Shown piece after piece: positions 19,272 to 29,866 of a stretch of DNA of 64,000 nt; the stretch's first letter is position 1; each line of letters starts with the position of its first letter. The translations under genes and the position numbers were made by a program. The stretch comes from Polynucleobacter campilacus (GTDB lineage Bacteria > Pseudomonadota > Gammaproteobacteria > Burkholderiales > Burkholderiaceae). Below the pieces are notes generated by a model that made no database searches, had not been told where the DNA came from, and worked only from the letters and a program-made list of their open reading frames with translations. Location: the NCBI RefSeq assembly GCF_002206625.1, contig NZ_NGUP01000003.1, positions 642,968 to 706,967 of the forward strand, written 5' to 3'.

Positions 19272-19622
19272 ATGCCTCAAAACCTCTCAGTCAATCCCAA
19301 TCAGCTTCTGGTAGTGGTGACTGCTCTGCCGAGTATAGAGGCTGCTACAGCCTTAGCTAAAGCCCTGGTTGAGGCACATCTTGCTGCCTGTGTTCAGATG
19401 AATGAAGGGATTTATTCAATCTATCGTTGGGAAGGAAGGGTTTGCGAGGAGCAAGAAGTTCTCTTGTCTGCAAAAACGATGTCTCATCAATGGGAAGAGA
19501 TCTGCGCATTCATCAAAGAAAGTCATCCTTATGATCTTCCTGAGATTTTGGCTTTTTCACCAGAGCAATACGACCAGCAATATGCTCGGTGGGTAAGGTC
19601 TGAGGTAAATTCAAAGGTATGA
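19272..19622 (+). CDS. cutA: Divalent-ion tolerance protein CutA
   Basis: 116 residues, matching the small trimeric ferredoxin-like CutA1 family. Conserved blocks are ALVEAHLAACVQM, IYSIYRWEGRVCEEQEVLL and HPYDLPEILAF. The family is linked to copper and other divalent-metal tolerance, but its biochemical role is not settled. The stop overlaps the dsbD start (ATGA), a pairing also found in other proteobacteria, where cutA precedes dsbD. Confidence 0.93.
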   Translation: MPQNLSVNPNQLLVVVTALPSIEAATALAKALVEAHLAACVQMNEGIYSIYRWEGRVCEEQEVLLSAKTMSHQWEEICAFIKESHPYDLPEILAFSPEQYDQQYARWVRSEVNSKV

Positions 19623-21286
19623 GATTGTCTTACTTTCTGACAAATTTTTTTGGGCTATTACTGCTCTTATCGACGCATGTATTTGCAGCGCCAGATTTTT
19701 TGCCGCCAGAAAAAGCTTTCCGCGTAGAAGCCACATGGTCAGCAAACTCTAATCAACTTGAGATTGAATTTATTCCTGCTAAGGGTTATTACATCTATCA
19801 GGAGTCGCTTCAATTTAATGTGGGTGTAGAGGCTTCTAAGCTATATAAAATAAGCCCCTATCTGCCATTAGGCATTGAAAAGTTTGATGAAACTTTTCAG
19901 AAAAAAATGCAGATTTATAAGCAGCCATTGATAGTGCTGTTGGATGTAAAGCCAGAAGTAGGAAAACCACTTCATATTGAAGTTGGTCTGCAGGGCTGTG
20001 CAGAAGCCGGTATTTGTTATCCACCCATGACTTTAAAGTTTTTGTTAGCTGCGCCTGGGGTTAAAGCAGCACCAATACCAGAAGCTCTTGAAGGTTCACA
20101 AAAGATCACTCAGTCCAAGGCTGAATTTAGCCTGACTGATTTATGGCGCAATCGAGATGACGTTAATGCGATTAGCCGCTTTTTAGCAAACACTTCTACA
20201 GCTTATTTATTCTTGGCTTTCTTTGTGTTGGGCCTTGCATTGGCGTTTACGCCTTGTGTTTTACCAATGCTCCCAATTCTCTCTAGCGTGATCTTTGGTT
20301 CGCAAGGTGGTAAAGCGATTTCTAAGGGGCGTGCAAGCCTCTTGGCACTCTCTTATGTCCTGGGCATGGCTTTGGTCTATGCCTTGGCCGGAACCTTGAT
20401 GGCCGCCCTAGGCGGTAGCGTACAAAGGGTTTTACAAAGCCCAGTTGCATTGGCTGCCTTTGCTTTATTGCTATTAGCCCTCTCAGGTAGCTTATTTGGG
20501 TTGTATGAGCTTCGTTTGCCGCATTCATGGCACCAGCAGGTTGATCGTCTGGCAGGACGTCAAAAGGGCGGTAGCGTCTTTGGCGCCTTCGCTTTAGGCG
20601 GAATCTCCACTTTAGTGGCCAGCCCCTGCATCACGGCACCATTAGCAGGCGTATTGGCATTTATTGCCCAAACTGGATCTATGTCTTTAGGTGCTGGATT
20701 ACTTTTTGTCATGGCCTTGGGAATGGGCTTGCCGCTCCTCTTTATTGCCATTGAGGCACGCGTTTTGATTCCTTCGACCGGTATTTGGATGGTTTGGTTA
20801 CAGCGCACCTTGGGGGTGTTGCTCGTGGCAACCGCAGCCTGGATAGCCTCTCCATTGTTGGGGCAGAAGGATGTCAGTGGGTCTGTCAAAATAATCAATG
20901 GACAAAAAATTCATCAAGTTGGTGATTTATCTTTCGTAGTGATCCACTCTCTGGAAGAGCTTGATGCACAGCTTCGTCAGGCAAAGCAAGAGCAAAAATT
21001 GGTATTACTCGATTTCTATGCTGATTGGTGTATCAGTTGCAAAGAGATGGAGATCAATACTTTTGCCAACTCAGAAGTGAGTAAAGAGTTAAAACAATTT
21101 ATTTTGTTGCAGGCTGATGTGACCGCGAATAGCCCTGAAAACCAAGCATTACTAAAGCGCTTTGGTTTATTCGGCCCGCCAGGTATTTTGTTCTTTAATC
21201 TCAACTCTGAAGAACAAAAAGATCAACGCTTGATTGGCTATATGCCACCCCAACGCTTCATTGACCGTTTACAAAAACTACCTTAG
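19619..21286 (+). CDS. dsbD: Thiol:disulfide interchange protein DsbD
   Basis: 555 residues. DsbD carries electrons from cytosolic thioredoxin across the inner membrane to periplasmic reductases. A signal peptide (1-23, ending VFA-AP) precedes the N-terminal domain with Cys127 and Cys133 (GCAEAGICYPP). The central eight-helix domain has the redox cysteines in FTPCVLPML and VASPCITAPL. The C-terminal thioredoxin domain carries ADWCISCKEME (about 465-475). It overlaps cutA by four bases. Its likely client is the cytochrome c maturation or isomerase pathway, neither of which is visible here. Confidence 0.95.
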   Translation: MRLSYFLTNFFGLLLLLSTHVFAAPDFLPPEKAFRVEATWSANSNQLEIEFIPAKGYYIYQESLQFNVGVEASKLYKISPYLPLGIEKFDETFQKKMQIYKQPLIVLLDVKPEVGKPLHIEVGLQGCAEAGICYPPMTLKFLLAAPGVKAAPIPEALEGSQKITQSKAEFSLTDLWRNRDDVNAISRFLANTSTAYLFLAFFVLGLALAFTPCVLPMLPILSSVIFGSQGGKAISKGRASLLALSYVLGMALVYALAGTLMAALGGSVQRVLQSPVALAAFALLLLALSGSLFGLYELRLPHSWHQQVDRLAGRQKGGSVFGAFALGGISTLVASPCITAPLAGVLAFIAQTGSMSLGAGLLFVMALGMGLPLLFIAIEARVLIPSTGIWMVWLQRTLGVLLVATAAWIASPLLGQKDVSGSVKIINGQKIHQVGDLSFVVIHSLEELDAQLRQAKQEQKLVLLDFYADWCISCKEMEINTFANSEVSKELKQFILLQADVTANSPENQALLKRFGLFGPPGILFFNLNSEEQKDQRLIGYMPPQRFIDRLQKLP

Positions 21287-21295
21287 AGCTAGTTC

Positions 21296-21775
21296 ATGCC
21301 CAAAATACATTCTATTTATATAGCCTCTCAGGCAGGGGAGCTAATGAATAAAAGGGAAGGTGCAAGGCTGATTGTTGGGGCCGGAATTGAGGGTGATAGA
21401 TATGCGCTTGGTATCGGCGCATTCTCAGGTTCAATTCCAGCAAAGGTCAGAGATGTATCGCTCATTGCGTTGGCCGGAATTGAAGATGCGAATCAAGAGC
21501 TAGAGGCAAGTGGATTAAAGGCTTATCTTCCTAGTGAGGTCAGAAGAAATATTGTCATTGAGGGTATGAGTTCGGATGCTCTCAATCAATTAATTGGAAA
21601 GGAGTTCTCTCTAGGCTTCATTAGGCTGAGGGCCACAGAGTTGTGTATTCCGTGCGAGCGCCCAGCAAAGCTCAGTGAGAAGCTAAACTTTCTATCAGCC
21701 TTTACAAACAGAGGCGGCATTAGAGCTCAAATACTAGACTCTGGCGATATTAAGGTTGGCGACCAGCTGAGTTAG
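21296..21775 (+). CDS. MOSC domain protein
   Basis: 159 residues. The C-terminal half has the MOSC pattern: RRNIVIEG, LIGKEFSLG, then RLRATELCIPCERPAKL with the conserved cysteine, and a final ILDSGDIKVGDQL. MOSC domains bind molybdenum cofactor or sulfur carriers; stand-alone proteins of this size resemble YiiM and YuaD-type proteins, whose substrates differ. It begins nine bases after dsbD and ends three bases from the convergent hemB. The exact substrate cannot be read from the sequence. Confidence 0.8.
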   Translation: MPKIHSIYIASQAGELMNKREGARLIVGAGIEGDRYALGIGAFSGSIPAKVRDVSLIALAGIEDANQELEASGLKAYLPSEVRRNIVIEGMSSDALNQLIGKEFSLGFIRLRATELCIPCERPAKLSEKLNFLSAFTNRGGIRAQILDSGDIKVGDQLS

Positions 21776-21778
21776 ACC

Positions 21779-23439
<1,661 letters not shown>

Positions 23440-23447
<8 letters not shown>

Positions 23448-23484
23448 GTCCTGAAGCTATTGTAAAATCATGAAATAATTCATG
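23440..23484 (+). promoter_or_regulatory. Putative cytochrome c4 promoter with overlapping dyad
   Basis: TTAGAC (23440-23445) and TAAAAT (23463-23468) are 17 bases apart. Right after the -10, a perfect dyad CATGAA-ATAA-TTCATG (23469-23484) covers the expected transcription start. The -35 overlaps the engB start codon on the other strand. The dyad could be an operator or form an RNA hairpin at the 5' end. Confidence 0.5.
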
Positions 23485-23553
23485 GTGTTGGGTAAAAAGA
23501 GTTGTAAATACAGGGCCCAAACACTTTTAGGAATTTTTGCCAAGGTAAACATA

Positions 23554-24279
23554 ATGCGTCAAAGCTCCAAAATCTCCAAATTAACTGGTTTACGTGCCGG
23601 TTTTGCTGTTCTTTCTATTTTCGCTCTGATCGGTATTTCTGGGGTTGCTATGGCCGCCGATCCAGCCCCAATGCCTGCAGAAGCTCAAGCCAAGGCTGGA
23701 GTGCCAGGCAAGCCAAAGGTTGATCTTGCTGTTGGCGAGGCTCTTTACTCTAATGGAGATGCAAAACGTGGCGTCACAGCTTGTATTACTTGCCATGGCC
23801 CTAAGGGTCAAAGTGCAGTCAGCGCATGGCCCAAGTTATCTGCACAACATGCTGCATACACAAATAAGCAATTGAAAAACTTCAAAGAAGGCACTCGTGC
23901 TAACCCAATCATGATGGGTATGGCTGCAGCATTGACTGAGGAAGACATGCAAAATATTTCTGCATATTTAGTCAAGCAGCCTCTTTCACAAGGGGTAGCT
24001 CAAAATAAAGAAACTATTGCGTTAGGCCAAAGTATTTACCGTGGTGGTATTGCTGCAAAAGGCGTTCCAGCTTGTGCTGCATGCCACAGCCCAACAGGCG
24101 CTGGTATTGCCGCTCAATATCCACTCTTAGGTGGCCAATGGGCTGATTACACGAATGCACAATTGATCGCATTCCGTGAAGGCGTCCGTAAAAATAGCAG
24201 CCAAATGACTGCCATTGCTACAAAGCTTTCTGATGCAGAAATGAAGGCAGTTTCTGATTACATGGCTGGCTTGCATTAA
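23554..24279 (+). CDS. Di-haem cytochrome c4
   Basis: 241 residues from the ATG at 23554, which has AAGG at a good distance; an upstream in-frame start would place 24 extra residues before the signal peptide. The signal sequence ends in GVAMA-AD (about residue 35). Two CxxCH haem sites, C77-ITC-H81 and C174-AAC-H178, each lie in a c-type domain, with likely Met ligands in PIMMGMAAALT and SSQMTAIATKLS. Such proteins pass electrons to terminal oxidases in the periplasm. A terminator follows, shared with lysA. Confidence 0.92.
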   Translation: MRQSSKISKLTGLRAGFAVLSIFALIGISGVAMAADPAPMPAEAQAKAGVPGKPKVDLAVGEALYSNGDAKRGVTACITCHGPKGQSAVSAWPKLSAQHAAYTNKQLKNFKEGTRANPIMMGMAAALTEEDMQNISAYLVKQPLSQGVAQNKETIALGQSIYRGGIAAKGVPACAACHSPTGAGIAAQYPLLGGQWADYTNAQLIAFREGVRKNSSQMTAIATKLSDAEMKAVSDYMAGLH

Positions 24280-24301
24280 GAAATCATTCTCAGTTTCAAA
24301 T

Positions 24302-24330
24302 AAAAACCCCGCTCAAGTAGCGGGGTTTTT
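24302..24330. terminator. Bidirectional terminator between cytochrome c4 and lysA
   Basis: A 12-bp perfect stem, AAAAACCCCGCT (24302-24313) with AGCGGGGTTTTT (24319-24330), around a 5-base loop carries A and T runs on both sides, so it can stop transcripts from both convergent genes. Confidence 0.93.
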
Positions 24331-24352
24331 ATTTGCCTCATTTTTCCGACAA

Positions 24353-25651
24353 TTACTTTGGCAAAATAGTTTCGCTTGAAAATAAGTCAGCTGTTTTTTC
24401 ACGTGCACGGATGACGTAAACATTTTTTCCATCAACCATAATCTCAGCTGGTTTTGGGCGCGTATTGTAGTTAGATGCCATAACAAAACCATAAGCACCA
24501 GTCGAAAGGATTGCTAGAAGATCGCCTTCTTCCACAGCAAGTGTGCGATCTCTTCCCAACCAATCACCAGACTCGCAGACTGGCCCTACGACGTCATAGG
24601 TTGAGCTCTTAGCCTCTTTAGCTTGAACGGGAACAATGCCATGATGCGCTTCATATAAGGCTGGACGCATCAACTCTGTCATAGCAGCATCAACAATGCA
24701 GAAGTTTTTCTCAGCACCAGGTTTTAGGTATTCAACAGTGGTAAGTAGCACGCCGGCATTACCTACTAAAGATCTGCCAGGCTCTAAAACAATATCTAAA
24801 TGAGCAAAGCCACGCTGCGCCACATGGTTTAAAAGTGCATTCGTGAACTCTGTGATGTCGGGCGGTGTTTCATCGCCATAGGAAATTCCGAGGCCACCAC
24901 CTAGATCAAGATGGTGAATCACAATACCTTCCTTGTGAAGCTGCTCGACTAAGTCTAAAACTTTATCCAAGGCATCTAAGTAGGGCGCAGTAGTAATAAT
25001 TTGAGAACCAATATGGCAATCAATTCCCACCACATCAATCTGTGAGAGTTGACTAGCCTCGCGATATGTTTTTAAAACTTCGTGATACGCAATCCCAAAT
25101 TTATTTCCTTTTAAGCCAGTGGAAATATAAGGGTGTGTTTGTGCATCGACATCTGGATTAACGCGTAAGGAGACTGGCGCGCGGCAATTTAGCTTGCTAG
25201 CCACACGATTAATATTATGCAGTTCGGCAATTGACTCAACGTTGATACACTTCACACCAGCCTCTAAAGCGGCGGCGATTTCAATAGCAGATTTGCCAAC
25301 GCCGGCAAATACTAGACTTTTAGGATCGGCACCGATTGCTACCGCACGCGCTAATTCTCCGCCGCTCACTAAGTCAAATCCTGCACCAAGTTTTTTGAAG
25401 CAATCAATCACTGCCAAATTGCTATTTGCTTTCATGGCGTAATGGACGCGTGCGCGACGTTTGCCTGTGTTATCGACGCAGGCTTTGTCGTAAGCTTGGT
25501 AAGCCTCAGTCAGCGCTTTCTTGCTATAGACATAAAGTGGTGTACCAAATTCTTTTGCTAAATCCGTCAGCCGAACTTCTTCAGCGTACCAATTGCCTTC
25601 GCGCTCAGTAAATCCAGATAATGGAGGAAGTGGAATTGCTTTACTTGTCAT
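24353..25651 (-). CDS. lysA: Diaminopimelate decarboxylase
   Basis: 432 residues, a PLP enzyme of the alanine-racemase fold that makes L-lysine from meso-diaminopimelate, the last step of lysine synthesis. The PLP lysine is in VHYAMKANSN; HIGSQ, GGGLGISYGDE, EPGRSLVGNAG and the C-terminal CESGDWLG segment of the active site are conserved. Its start overlaps the lptM stop by four bases, the usual lptM-lysA pairing (yifL-dapF/lysA region in other proteobacteria). Confidence 0.96.
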   Translation of the reverse strand: MTSKAIPLPPLSGFTEREGNWYAEEVRLTDLAKEFGTPLYVYSKKALTEAYQAYDKACVDNTGKRRARVHYAMKANSNLAVIDCFKKLGAGFDLVSGGELARAVAIGADPKSLVFAGVGKSAIEIAAALEAGVKCINVESIAELHNINRVASKLNCRAPVSLRVNPDVDAQTHPYISTGLKGNKFGIAYHEVLKTYREASQLSQIDVVGIDCHIGSQIITTAPYLDALDKVLDLVEQLHKEGIVIHHLDLGGGLGISYGDETPPDITEFTNALLNHVAQRGFAHLDIVLEPGRSLVGNAGVLLTTVEYLKPGAEKNFCIVDAAMTELMRPALYEAHHGIVPVQAKEAKSSTYDVVGPVCESGDWLGRDRTLAVEEGDLLAILSTGAYGFVMASNYNTRPKPAEIMVDGKNVYVIRAREKTADLFSSETILPK

Positions 25652-25842
25652 TGCTTTGCCGGTGACGGATTGCTTGTGCTAGCAGGGGTTTGTGGTGGAT
25701 AGAGTTTTCCTTTAGGCTCCTGCTCTTTAGGGGCTGGTGGCACGATGGGTGGATTTGGCATAAACAGAGGACCCCTAACCCCACATCCAACAAGGGCTAT
25801 TAGTAGGGTAATGCCAAAGGCTCTATTAAGAATCGCTATCAT
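25648..25842 (-). CDS. lptM: LPS-assembly lipoprotein LptM (YifL family)
   Basis: 64 residues from the ATG at 25842 (MIAILNRAFGITLL). A lipobox LVGC follows a hydrophobic stretch, and the mature protein starts CGVRGPLFMP, the LptM signature (CGLKGPLYFP in E. coli), followed by a Pro-rich tail. LptM is an outer-membrane lipoprotein that helps LptDE mature and stabilises the LPS translocon. Upstream in-frame starts lack the signal-peptide design, so they were not used. Confidence 0.85.
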   Translation of the reverse strand: MIAILNRAFGITLLIALVGCGVRGPLFMPNPPIVPPAPKEQEPKGKLYPPQTPASTSNPSPAKQ

Positions 25843-25889
25843 GAATGTCTCTAAAACGAATGATTGAATATAGCATGCAGGACTCTGGA

Positions 25890-26273
25890 ATGAATCCAAA
25901 TAATTTGACCGTGGAAGCCATTGATGACAAGCAGTTTCATCAGCTAGGCAGTAATTTATTACAGTCTATTGAAGTAGCCTTGGAGGCCGCTGATGACGAA
26001 TTAGATCTGGATTTGGATGTAGAACGCCAAGGCGGGAATGTTATCAATATCCGCTTTAGGGATAAAAGCGTGATTGTGGTCAATACCCAGCCACCTTTAC
26101 ATGAAATTTGGGTAGCAGCGAAGTCTGGCGGTTATCACTACCGTTGGGCAGGAACCATGGCAATGCCTTTGTGGCTTGATACAAAGACTGGTAGAGAGTT
26201 ATTGGGGGATTTGACGCAGTTTGCAAGTGCCCAGGCTGGTCAAGCAGTCAAGATTACTTTGACCAAGCCTTAA
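25890..26273 (+). CDS. cyaY: Iron-sulfur cluster protein CyaY (frataxin)
   Basis: 127 residues from the ATG at 25890, which has AGGA seven bases upstream; the in-frame ATGs at 25845 and 25875 lack such a site. The acidic helix EVALEAADDELDLDLDVE and the sheet segments with GGNVINIRF and PPLHEIWVAAKSGGYHY match frataxin. CyaY binds iron and tunes the IscS cysteine desulfurase. It is divergent from lptM, with only 47 bases between the starts. Confidence 0.93.
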   Translation: MNPNNLTVEAIDDKQFHQLGSNLLQSIEVALEAADDELDLDLDVERQGGNVINIRFRDKSVIVVNTQPPLHEIWVAAKSGGYHYRWAGTMAMPLWLDTKTGRELLGDLTQFASAQAGQAVKITLTKP

Positions 26274-26278
26274 GTCAT

Positions 26279-27361
26279 TTAGGCAGCACCAGTAGCGGAT
26301 AAAGTTTCGATCACTTGGGTATCGGGAACACTCTTGATTTGAGCCTTACCAATCTTCTCTAGGATGACGTAGCGAATTTGGCCGCCCTCAGTTTTCTTGT
26401 CCACTTGCATCAGTTCCATATAACGTTCTGCGCCAAATTTAGGCGGAACAGTAGGCAGATTCATTGATTTGATAATCTTGATGAGACGCTCGAGCTCAGC
26501 TCTGCTAATGAGGTTTAAACGGCAAGATAAATCAGCGCCCATCACCATGCCGCAGCCAACAGCTTCCCCATGAAGCCATTCGCCATAACCCATTCCAGCC
26601 TCTATCGCATGCCCAAAGGTATGGCCAAAGTTGAGAGTTGCACGAATACCGCCCTCTCTTTCATCTGCTGAAACTACTGCAGATTTAATTTCACAAGAAC
26701 GGAGTACTGCATGTCCCATAGCACTTGTATCGCAGGCTAGTAATGCCTCTGCATTTGCTTCAATCCAATCTAAAAATTGGGCATCAGCAATTGCACCATG
26801 CTTCACCACTTCAGCAAGGCCTGCTGAGAGCTCTCTCGGCGGCAAAGTTTTCAGTGTGTTGAGATCTGCGATTACCGCAACAGGTTGATGAAATGCCCCA
26901 ATCATGTTTTTACCCAATGGGTGATTGATACCAGTTTTACCGCCAACAGAAGAGTCAACCTGGGCCAATAAGGTGGTTGGAACTTGAATGAAACGAACGC
27001 CACGCATGAAGCTGGCCGCAGCAAAGCCTGTCATGTCGCCAATCACGCCACCACCCAAAGCAATCAACATAGTTTGCCGATCCGCGCCAAACTTTAAAAG
27101 ATCATCAAAAATAAGCTGAAGATTTTCCCAGTCTTTATAGGACTCGCCGTCTGGGAGGGTAATTGTTCTAATGGGCTTGCCAAATGCTTCTAGGGTCTTA
27201 GTCAGGCGGGCGGCATAAAGCGGTGCAACCGTAGTGTTGGTAACGATATAGATTGAAGTGGATTTTTCACAGGCGCTAAATAAGCTCGCTTGATCAATGA
27301 GATCACTACCAATGTAGATTGGATAGCTACGGTTACCAAGATCAACTTCAAGGGTTTTCAT
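26279..27361 (-). CDS. aroB: 3-dehydroquinate synthase
   Basis: 360 residues from the ATG at 27361 ([18 protein letters not shown]); an ATG one codon earlier is equally possible. The enzyme uses NAD and a metal to make 3-dehydroquinate from DAHP in the shikimate pathway. NAD-binding [13 protein letters not shown], the [14 protein letters not shown] loop and the metal ligand segments GLAEVVKHG and [11 protein letters not shown] are present. It lies 16 bases after aroK, the standard aroK-aroB order. Confidence 0.97.
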   Translation of the reverse strand: MKTLEVDLGNRSYPIYIGSDLIDQASLFSACEKSTSIYIVTNTTVAPLYAARLTKTLEAFGKPIRTITLPDGESYKDWENLQLIFDDLLKFGADRQTMLIALGGGVIGDMTGFAAASFMRGVRFIQVPTTLLAQVDSSVGGKTGINHPLGKNMIGAFHQPVAVIADLNTLKTLPPRELSAGLAEVVKHGAIADAQFLDWIEANAEALLACDTSAMGHAVLRSCEIKSAVVSADEREGGIRATLNFGHTFGHAIEAGMGYGEWLHGEAVGCGMVMGADLSCRLNLISRAELERLIKIIKSMNLPTVPPKFGAERYMELMQVDKKTEGGQIRYVILEKIGKAQIKSVPDTQVIETLSATGAA

Positions 27362-27377
27362 CATAGTGCCAATATAT

Positions 27378-27902
27378 TTAAGCGGAAAGTTCAAGTTGCA
27401 TGATTAAGGTATTGACCAACTGATTCACGCTGGGCTTGCCAGTTTCAATCACATGATCGGCGATTTCGCGATAAAGAGGATCGCGAATAGTATATAAATT
27501 TCCCAGAATTTTTTTGGTATCGCCATTGAGAAGTAAAGGGCGTCCGTCACCTCCTTTAGTGCGATGCCAAAGCTCATTTGGATTTGCATGGAGATAAATA
27601 ACGGTGCCATGCTCACGGAGTGCTTGACGGTTATCGGGAAATAAAACAGCACCCCCACCGGTGGCTAGGACAATGTCGTGCTCAGCGGTGATTTCTCGAA
27701 TGACTTGCGCCTCTCGTTTGCGAAAACCTTCCTCGCCCTCCATCTCAAAGATCACTGGAATCTTGACGCCACAGCGCTCTTCAATCACATGATCCGCATC
27801 CAGAAAGCGGCGGCCTAATTTCTTGGCCAGCACTTTACCCACGGTCGACTTTCCGGCACCCATGAGGCCAATGAGAAAGATATTGTTTGTCGGAGAGTTC
27901 AC
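27378..27902 (-). CDS. aroK: Shikimate kinase
   Basis: 174 residues. The P-loop [12 protein letters not shown], the DADHVIEE shikimate-binding aspartate, [11 protein letters not shown] and the GGGAVL motif identify shikimate kinase, which phosphorylates shikimate using ATP. The short gap after the secretin gene (12 bases) repeats the hofQ/pilQ-aroK-aroB order known from many gamma- and betaproteobacteria. Confidence 0.97.
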   Translation of the reverse strand: MNSPTNNIFLIGLMGAGKSTVGKVLAKKLGRRFLDADHVIEERCGVKIPVIFEMEGEEGFRKREAQVIREITAEHDIVLATGGGAVLFPDNRQALREHGTVIYLHANPNELWHRTKGGDGRPLLLNGDTKKILGNLYTIRDPLYREIADHVIETGKPSVNQLVNTLIMQLELSA

Positions 27903-27914
27903 CCTTTGATTTTA

Positions 27915-29015
27915 TTAGGGTTTATCAATAACGGTAGGTGTTAGGAAGACAAGTAGCTCAGTTTTGTCTTGTAATTTCGATTTATGGCGAAATAAGTGGC
28001 CAATGAGAGGGATATCTCCTAGTAAGGGGATTTTGACTTCATCCTCCCTCTCGGTTGTCTGAAAAATGCCCCCAATAATGACTGTTCCACCGCTTTCAAC
28101 AGTCACTTCAGAGCTCAGGCTTTTAGTATCAATTGCGTATCCCTGCTCTGTTTTCATGCCAATGGTGTCCTTATTAATCCCAACGAGCATGGAGATTTTT
28201 CCATCTGGATGAATTTTTGGCAAAACTTCTAAACGCAAATTAGCCTTCCGAAATTGCAATTTACTGCCATTTTGTGAAGTCGTTTGATAGGGGAGTTCAG
28301 TACCTTGTTCGATAGTGGCTTTCACTTGATCGCCGGTCATGATGCGGGGATTAGAAAGAATCTTTCCTTGACCATCCGATTCAAGGGCTGATAGTTCCAT
28401 TTGTAAAAGACGACTACCGTTTCTAGAGACTAGAGTTGCAGCCACGGTTGCTGGATTAAATCCACTTAAGCCCGATCCACCTAAATCAATATTGCTAGAA
28501 ACTTTCCTATCCTGGTTGCCGCCCAAGGAGTTTGCTTGGTAGCCAAGCTTCACTCCTAGTTCACGGGCAAAGCGCTCATCAGCCTCTACAATGCGGGCCT
28601 CAATGAGTATTTGCCTTGGACTATTAATATGGTCGCCACCAAAGGGCAGGGCGGCATCTTCACGACGATACTTTTGGAATGCAGTAATTTCTGCATGAGG
28701 ACCAATCCAGTAAATATCGCCGTTACGAACTAGCCTTAATCCCCTACTTGCTAGAATCGCATCAAGTGCTGTATGCCACGGCGTGTTATTAAGTTCAATC
28801 GTTACCTTGCCTTTAATGGATTCGCTTAGCAAAAAGTTGGTGTTAGCAAGTTTTGCAAGTACTTGTAAAAGTGCGGTCACTTCAATGTCGGTAAATTGCA
28901 AACTAATGGGGGCTTCAAGTAAGTTTTGTGCTGGCATATTGGCGTGTATTGGGCTAAGTAAAAAAATGGATAAGAGGCCAATACAAAGACTGAATTTTTG
29001 TATGTATTTATGCAT
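27915..29015 (-). CDS. Short PilQ/HofQ-like secretin lacking an N1 domain
   Basis: 366 residues, about half the size of standard PilQ. A signal peptide (1-25, ending IHA) precedes an N0/STN domain (about 37-105, with LQFTDIEVTALLQVLAKLA). A short linker then leads straight into the secretin pore domain at about 134 (RQILIEARIVEADERFARELG) through the C-terminal EVKIPLLGDIPLIGHLFR gate segment. The N-terminal AMIN domains and, as far as can be seen, the whole N1 domain between N0 and the pore domain are missing. Upstream is a single inner-membrane protein gene instead of pilMNOP. It could serve DNA uptake or pilus extrusion. Confidence 0.85.
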   Translation of the reverse strand: MHKYIQKFSLCIGLLSIFLLSPIHANMPAQNLLEAPISLQFTDIEVTALLQVLAKLANTNFLLSESIKGKVTIELNNTPWHTALDAILASRGLRLVRNGDIYWIGPHAEITAFQKYRREDAALPFGGDHINSPRQILIEARIVEADERFARELGVKLGYQANSLGGNQDRKVSSNIDLGGSGLSGFNPATVAATLVSRNGSRLLQMELSALESDGQGKILSNPRIMTGDQVKATIEQGTELPYQTTSQNGSKLQFRKANLRLEVLPKIHPDGKISMLVGINKDTIGMKTEQGYAIDTKSLSSEVTVESGGTVIIGGIFQTTEREDEVKIPLLGDIPLIGHLFRHKSKLQDKTELLVFLTPTVIDKP

Positions 29016-29032
29016 GCGTTTTAGGCCTTGCT

Positions 29033-29761
29033 TTATTCTGTTTTCGAGGGTTTGAGGTTCAGAGTTTTGCCTTTGCCGTGACTTAGGGTGGCAAGATCTT
29101 TTTCAAGATGAGTCAAACGCCAATCTCCCAAAACAAGCATCCCCTTTTGAAACATCACAGTGCCTTGCCCAGAATCAAAAAATGCCTGATGGGAGCCCCT
29201 CATTTGGCTAGCTCCCAAATATCGCCAGCGACTTAACTCCGCCTCATGAGGTAGTGCTTGAGGCTTAGCGGTGACTTTATGGATTGACCTGTTTTCTATT
29301 AATGAGTGAACACTCACTTCTATTTGATCTATTATTTCATATAGATCATCTTGTTCCATTTGTAATTCAGTACGTAACTGAGAAAACTCTTTTTTAAGCT
29401 CGGAAATTTCCTTAAGGGACTCTTGGACCTGGGATTCAGAGCTAGTTTTTAGAGATTCATAGCCAATCAAAAGCGCAATACCAATGCCGAAAACGCAGGC
29501 GCCAAAAGTCAGGAATCCTGCTAATTTTGGAACTTGACCCAATAGATTTTGGCTGCCGAAGGCTTCTGGCCAAGTGGGCTCTTTGGTCGGTTTTGGGGGC
29601 TGTAAAGGGGGGCCCTTAGGGTAAGTAGTTTTACGAATTCCATGGGGATCAGGAATGGCTGGATCATCACCAAGCTCACTTAAAATATCGTCGAAAGATT
29701 GGGGAGAGATATGGCGAGATGGCATACCTTTATTTTTCAAGTTTAAGCAAGCAATGGCCAT
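29033..29761 (-). CDS. Membrane-anchored coiled-coil protein, PilP/GspC-like C-terminus
   Basis: 242 residues; not a recognised family member by eye. A Pro-rich cytoplasmic part (about 33-66), one membrane helix (about 79-101), a charged coiled coil (about 108-157) and a small beta-rich C-terminus (about 178-236, with YLGASQMRG, AFFDSGQGTVMFQKGM, VLGDWRL) follow in order. That last part repeats the pattern of the PilP or GspC homology domain, which docks on secretin N0 domains. It lies 17 bases ahead of the secretin gene. The alternative start at 29725 (MPSRHISPQ) has AAAGG too close to the ATG, so the first start was kept with caution. Confidence 0.6.
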   Translation of the reverse strand: MAIACLNLKNKGMPSRHISPQSFDDILSELGDDPAIPDPHGIRKTTYPKGPPLQPPKPTKEPTWPEAFGSQNLLGQVPKLAGFLTFGACVFGIGIALLIGYESLKTSSESQVQESLKEISELKKEFSQLRTELQMEQDDLYEIIDQIEVSVHSLIENRSIHKVTAKPQALPHEAELSRWRYLGASQMRGSHQAFFDSGQGTVMFQKGMLVLGDWRLTHLEKDLATLSHGKGKTLNLKPSKTE

Positions 29762-29852
29762 CAGCTTGGTTTGAAGCTAATGTAAGTAAAGACAAGCATC
29801 AAAACTCAAAAACAAGGGTTTTGGAGCTTTTAGGCAAATTACTTAAGCACCC

Positions 29853-29858
29853 TATAAT
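29853..29858 (+). promoter_or_regulatory. Consensus -10 hexamer just ahead of mrcA
   Basis: A TATAAT at 29853-29858 would place the transcription start about two bases before the mrcA ATG at 29867. No strong -35 (best TTAGGC at 29830-29835) and no strong Shine-Dalgarno (only GAG three bases before the ATG) are seen. Confidence 0.35.
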
Positions 29859-29866
29859 TTGAGCTT

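Noticed and set aside
20560..20898. Open frame of 112 residues antisense to dsbD
   Set aside because: It lies wholly inside a well-supported gene, has no recognisable protein features and follows its codon pattern; a shadow frame.
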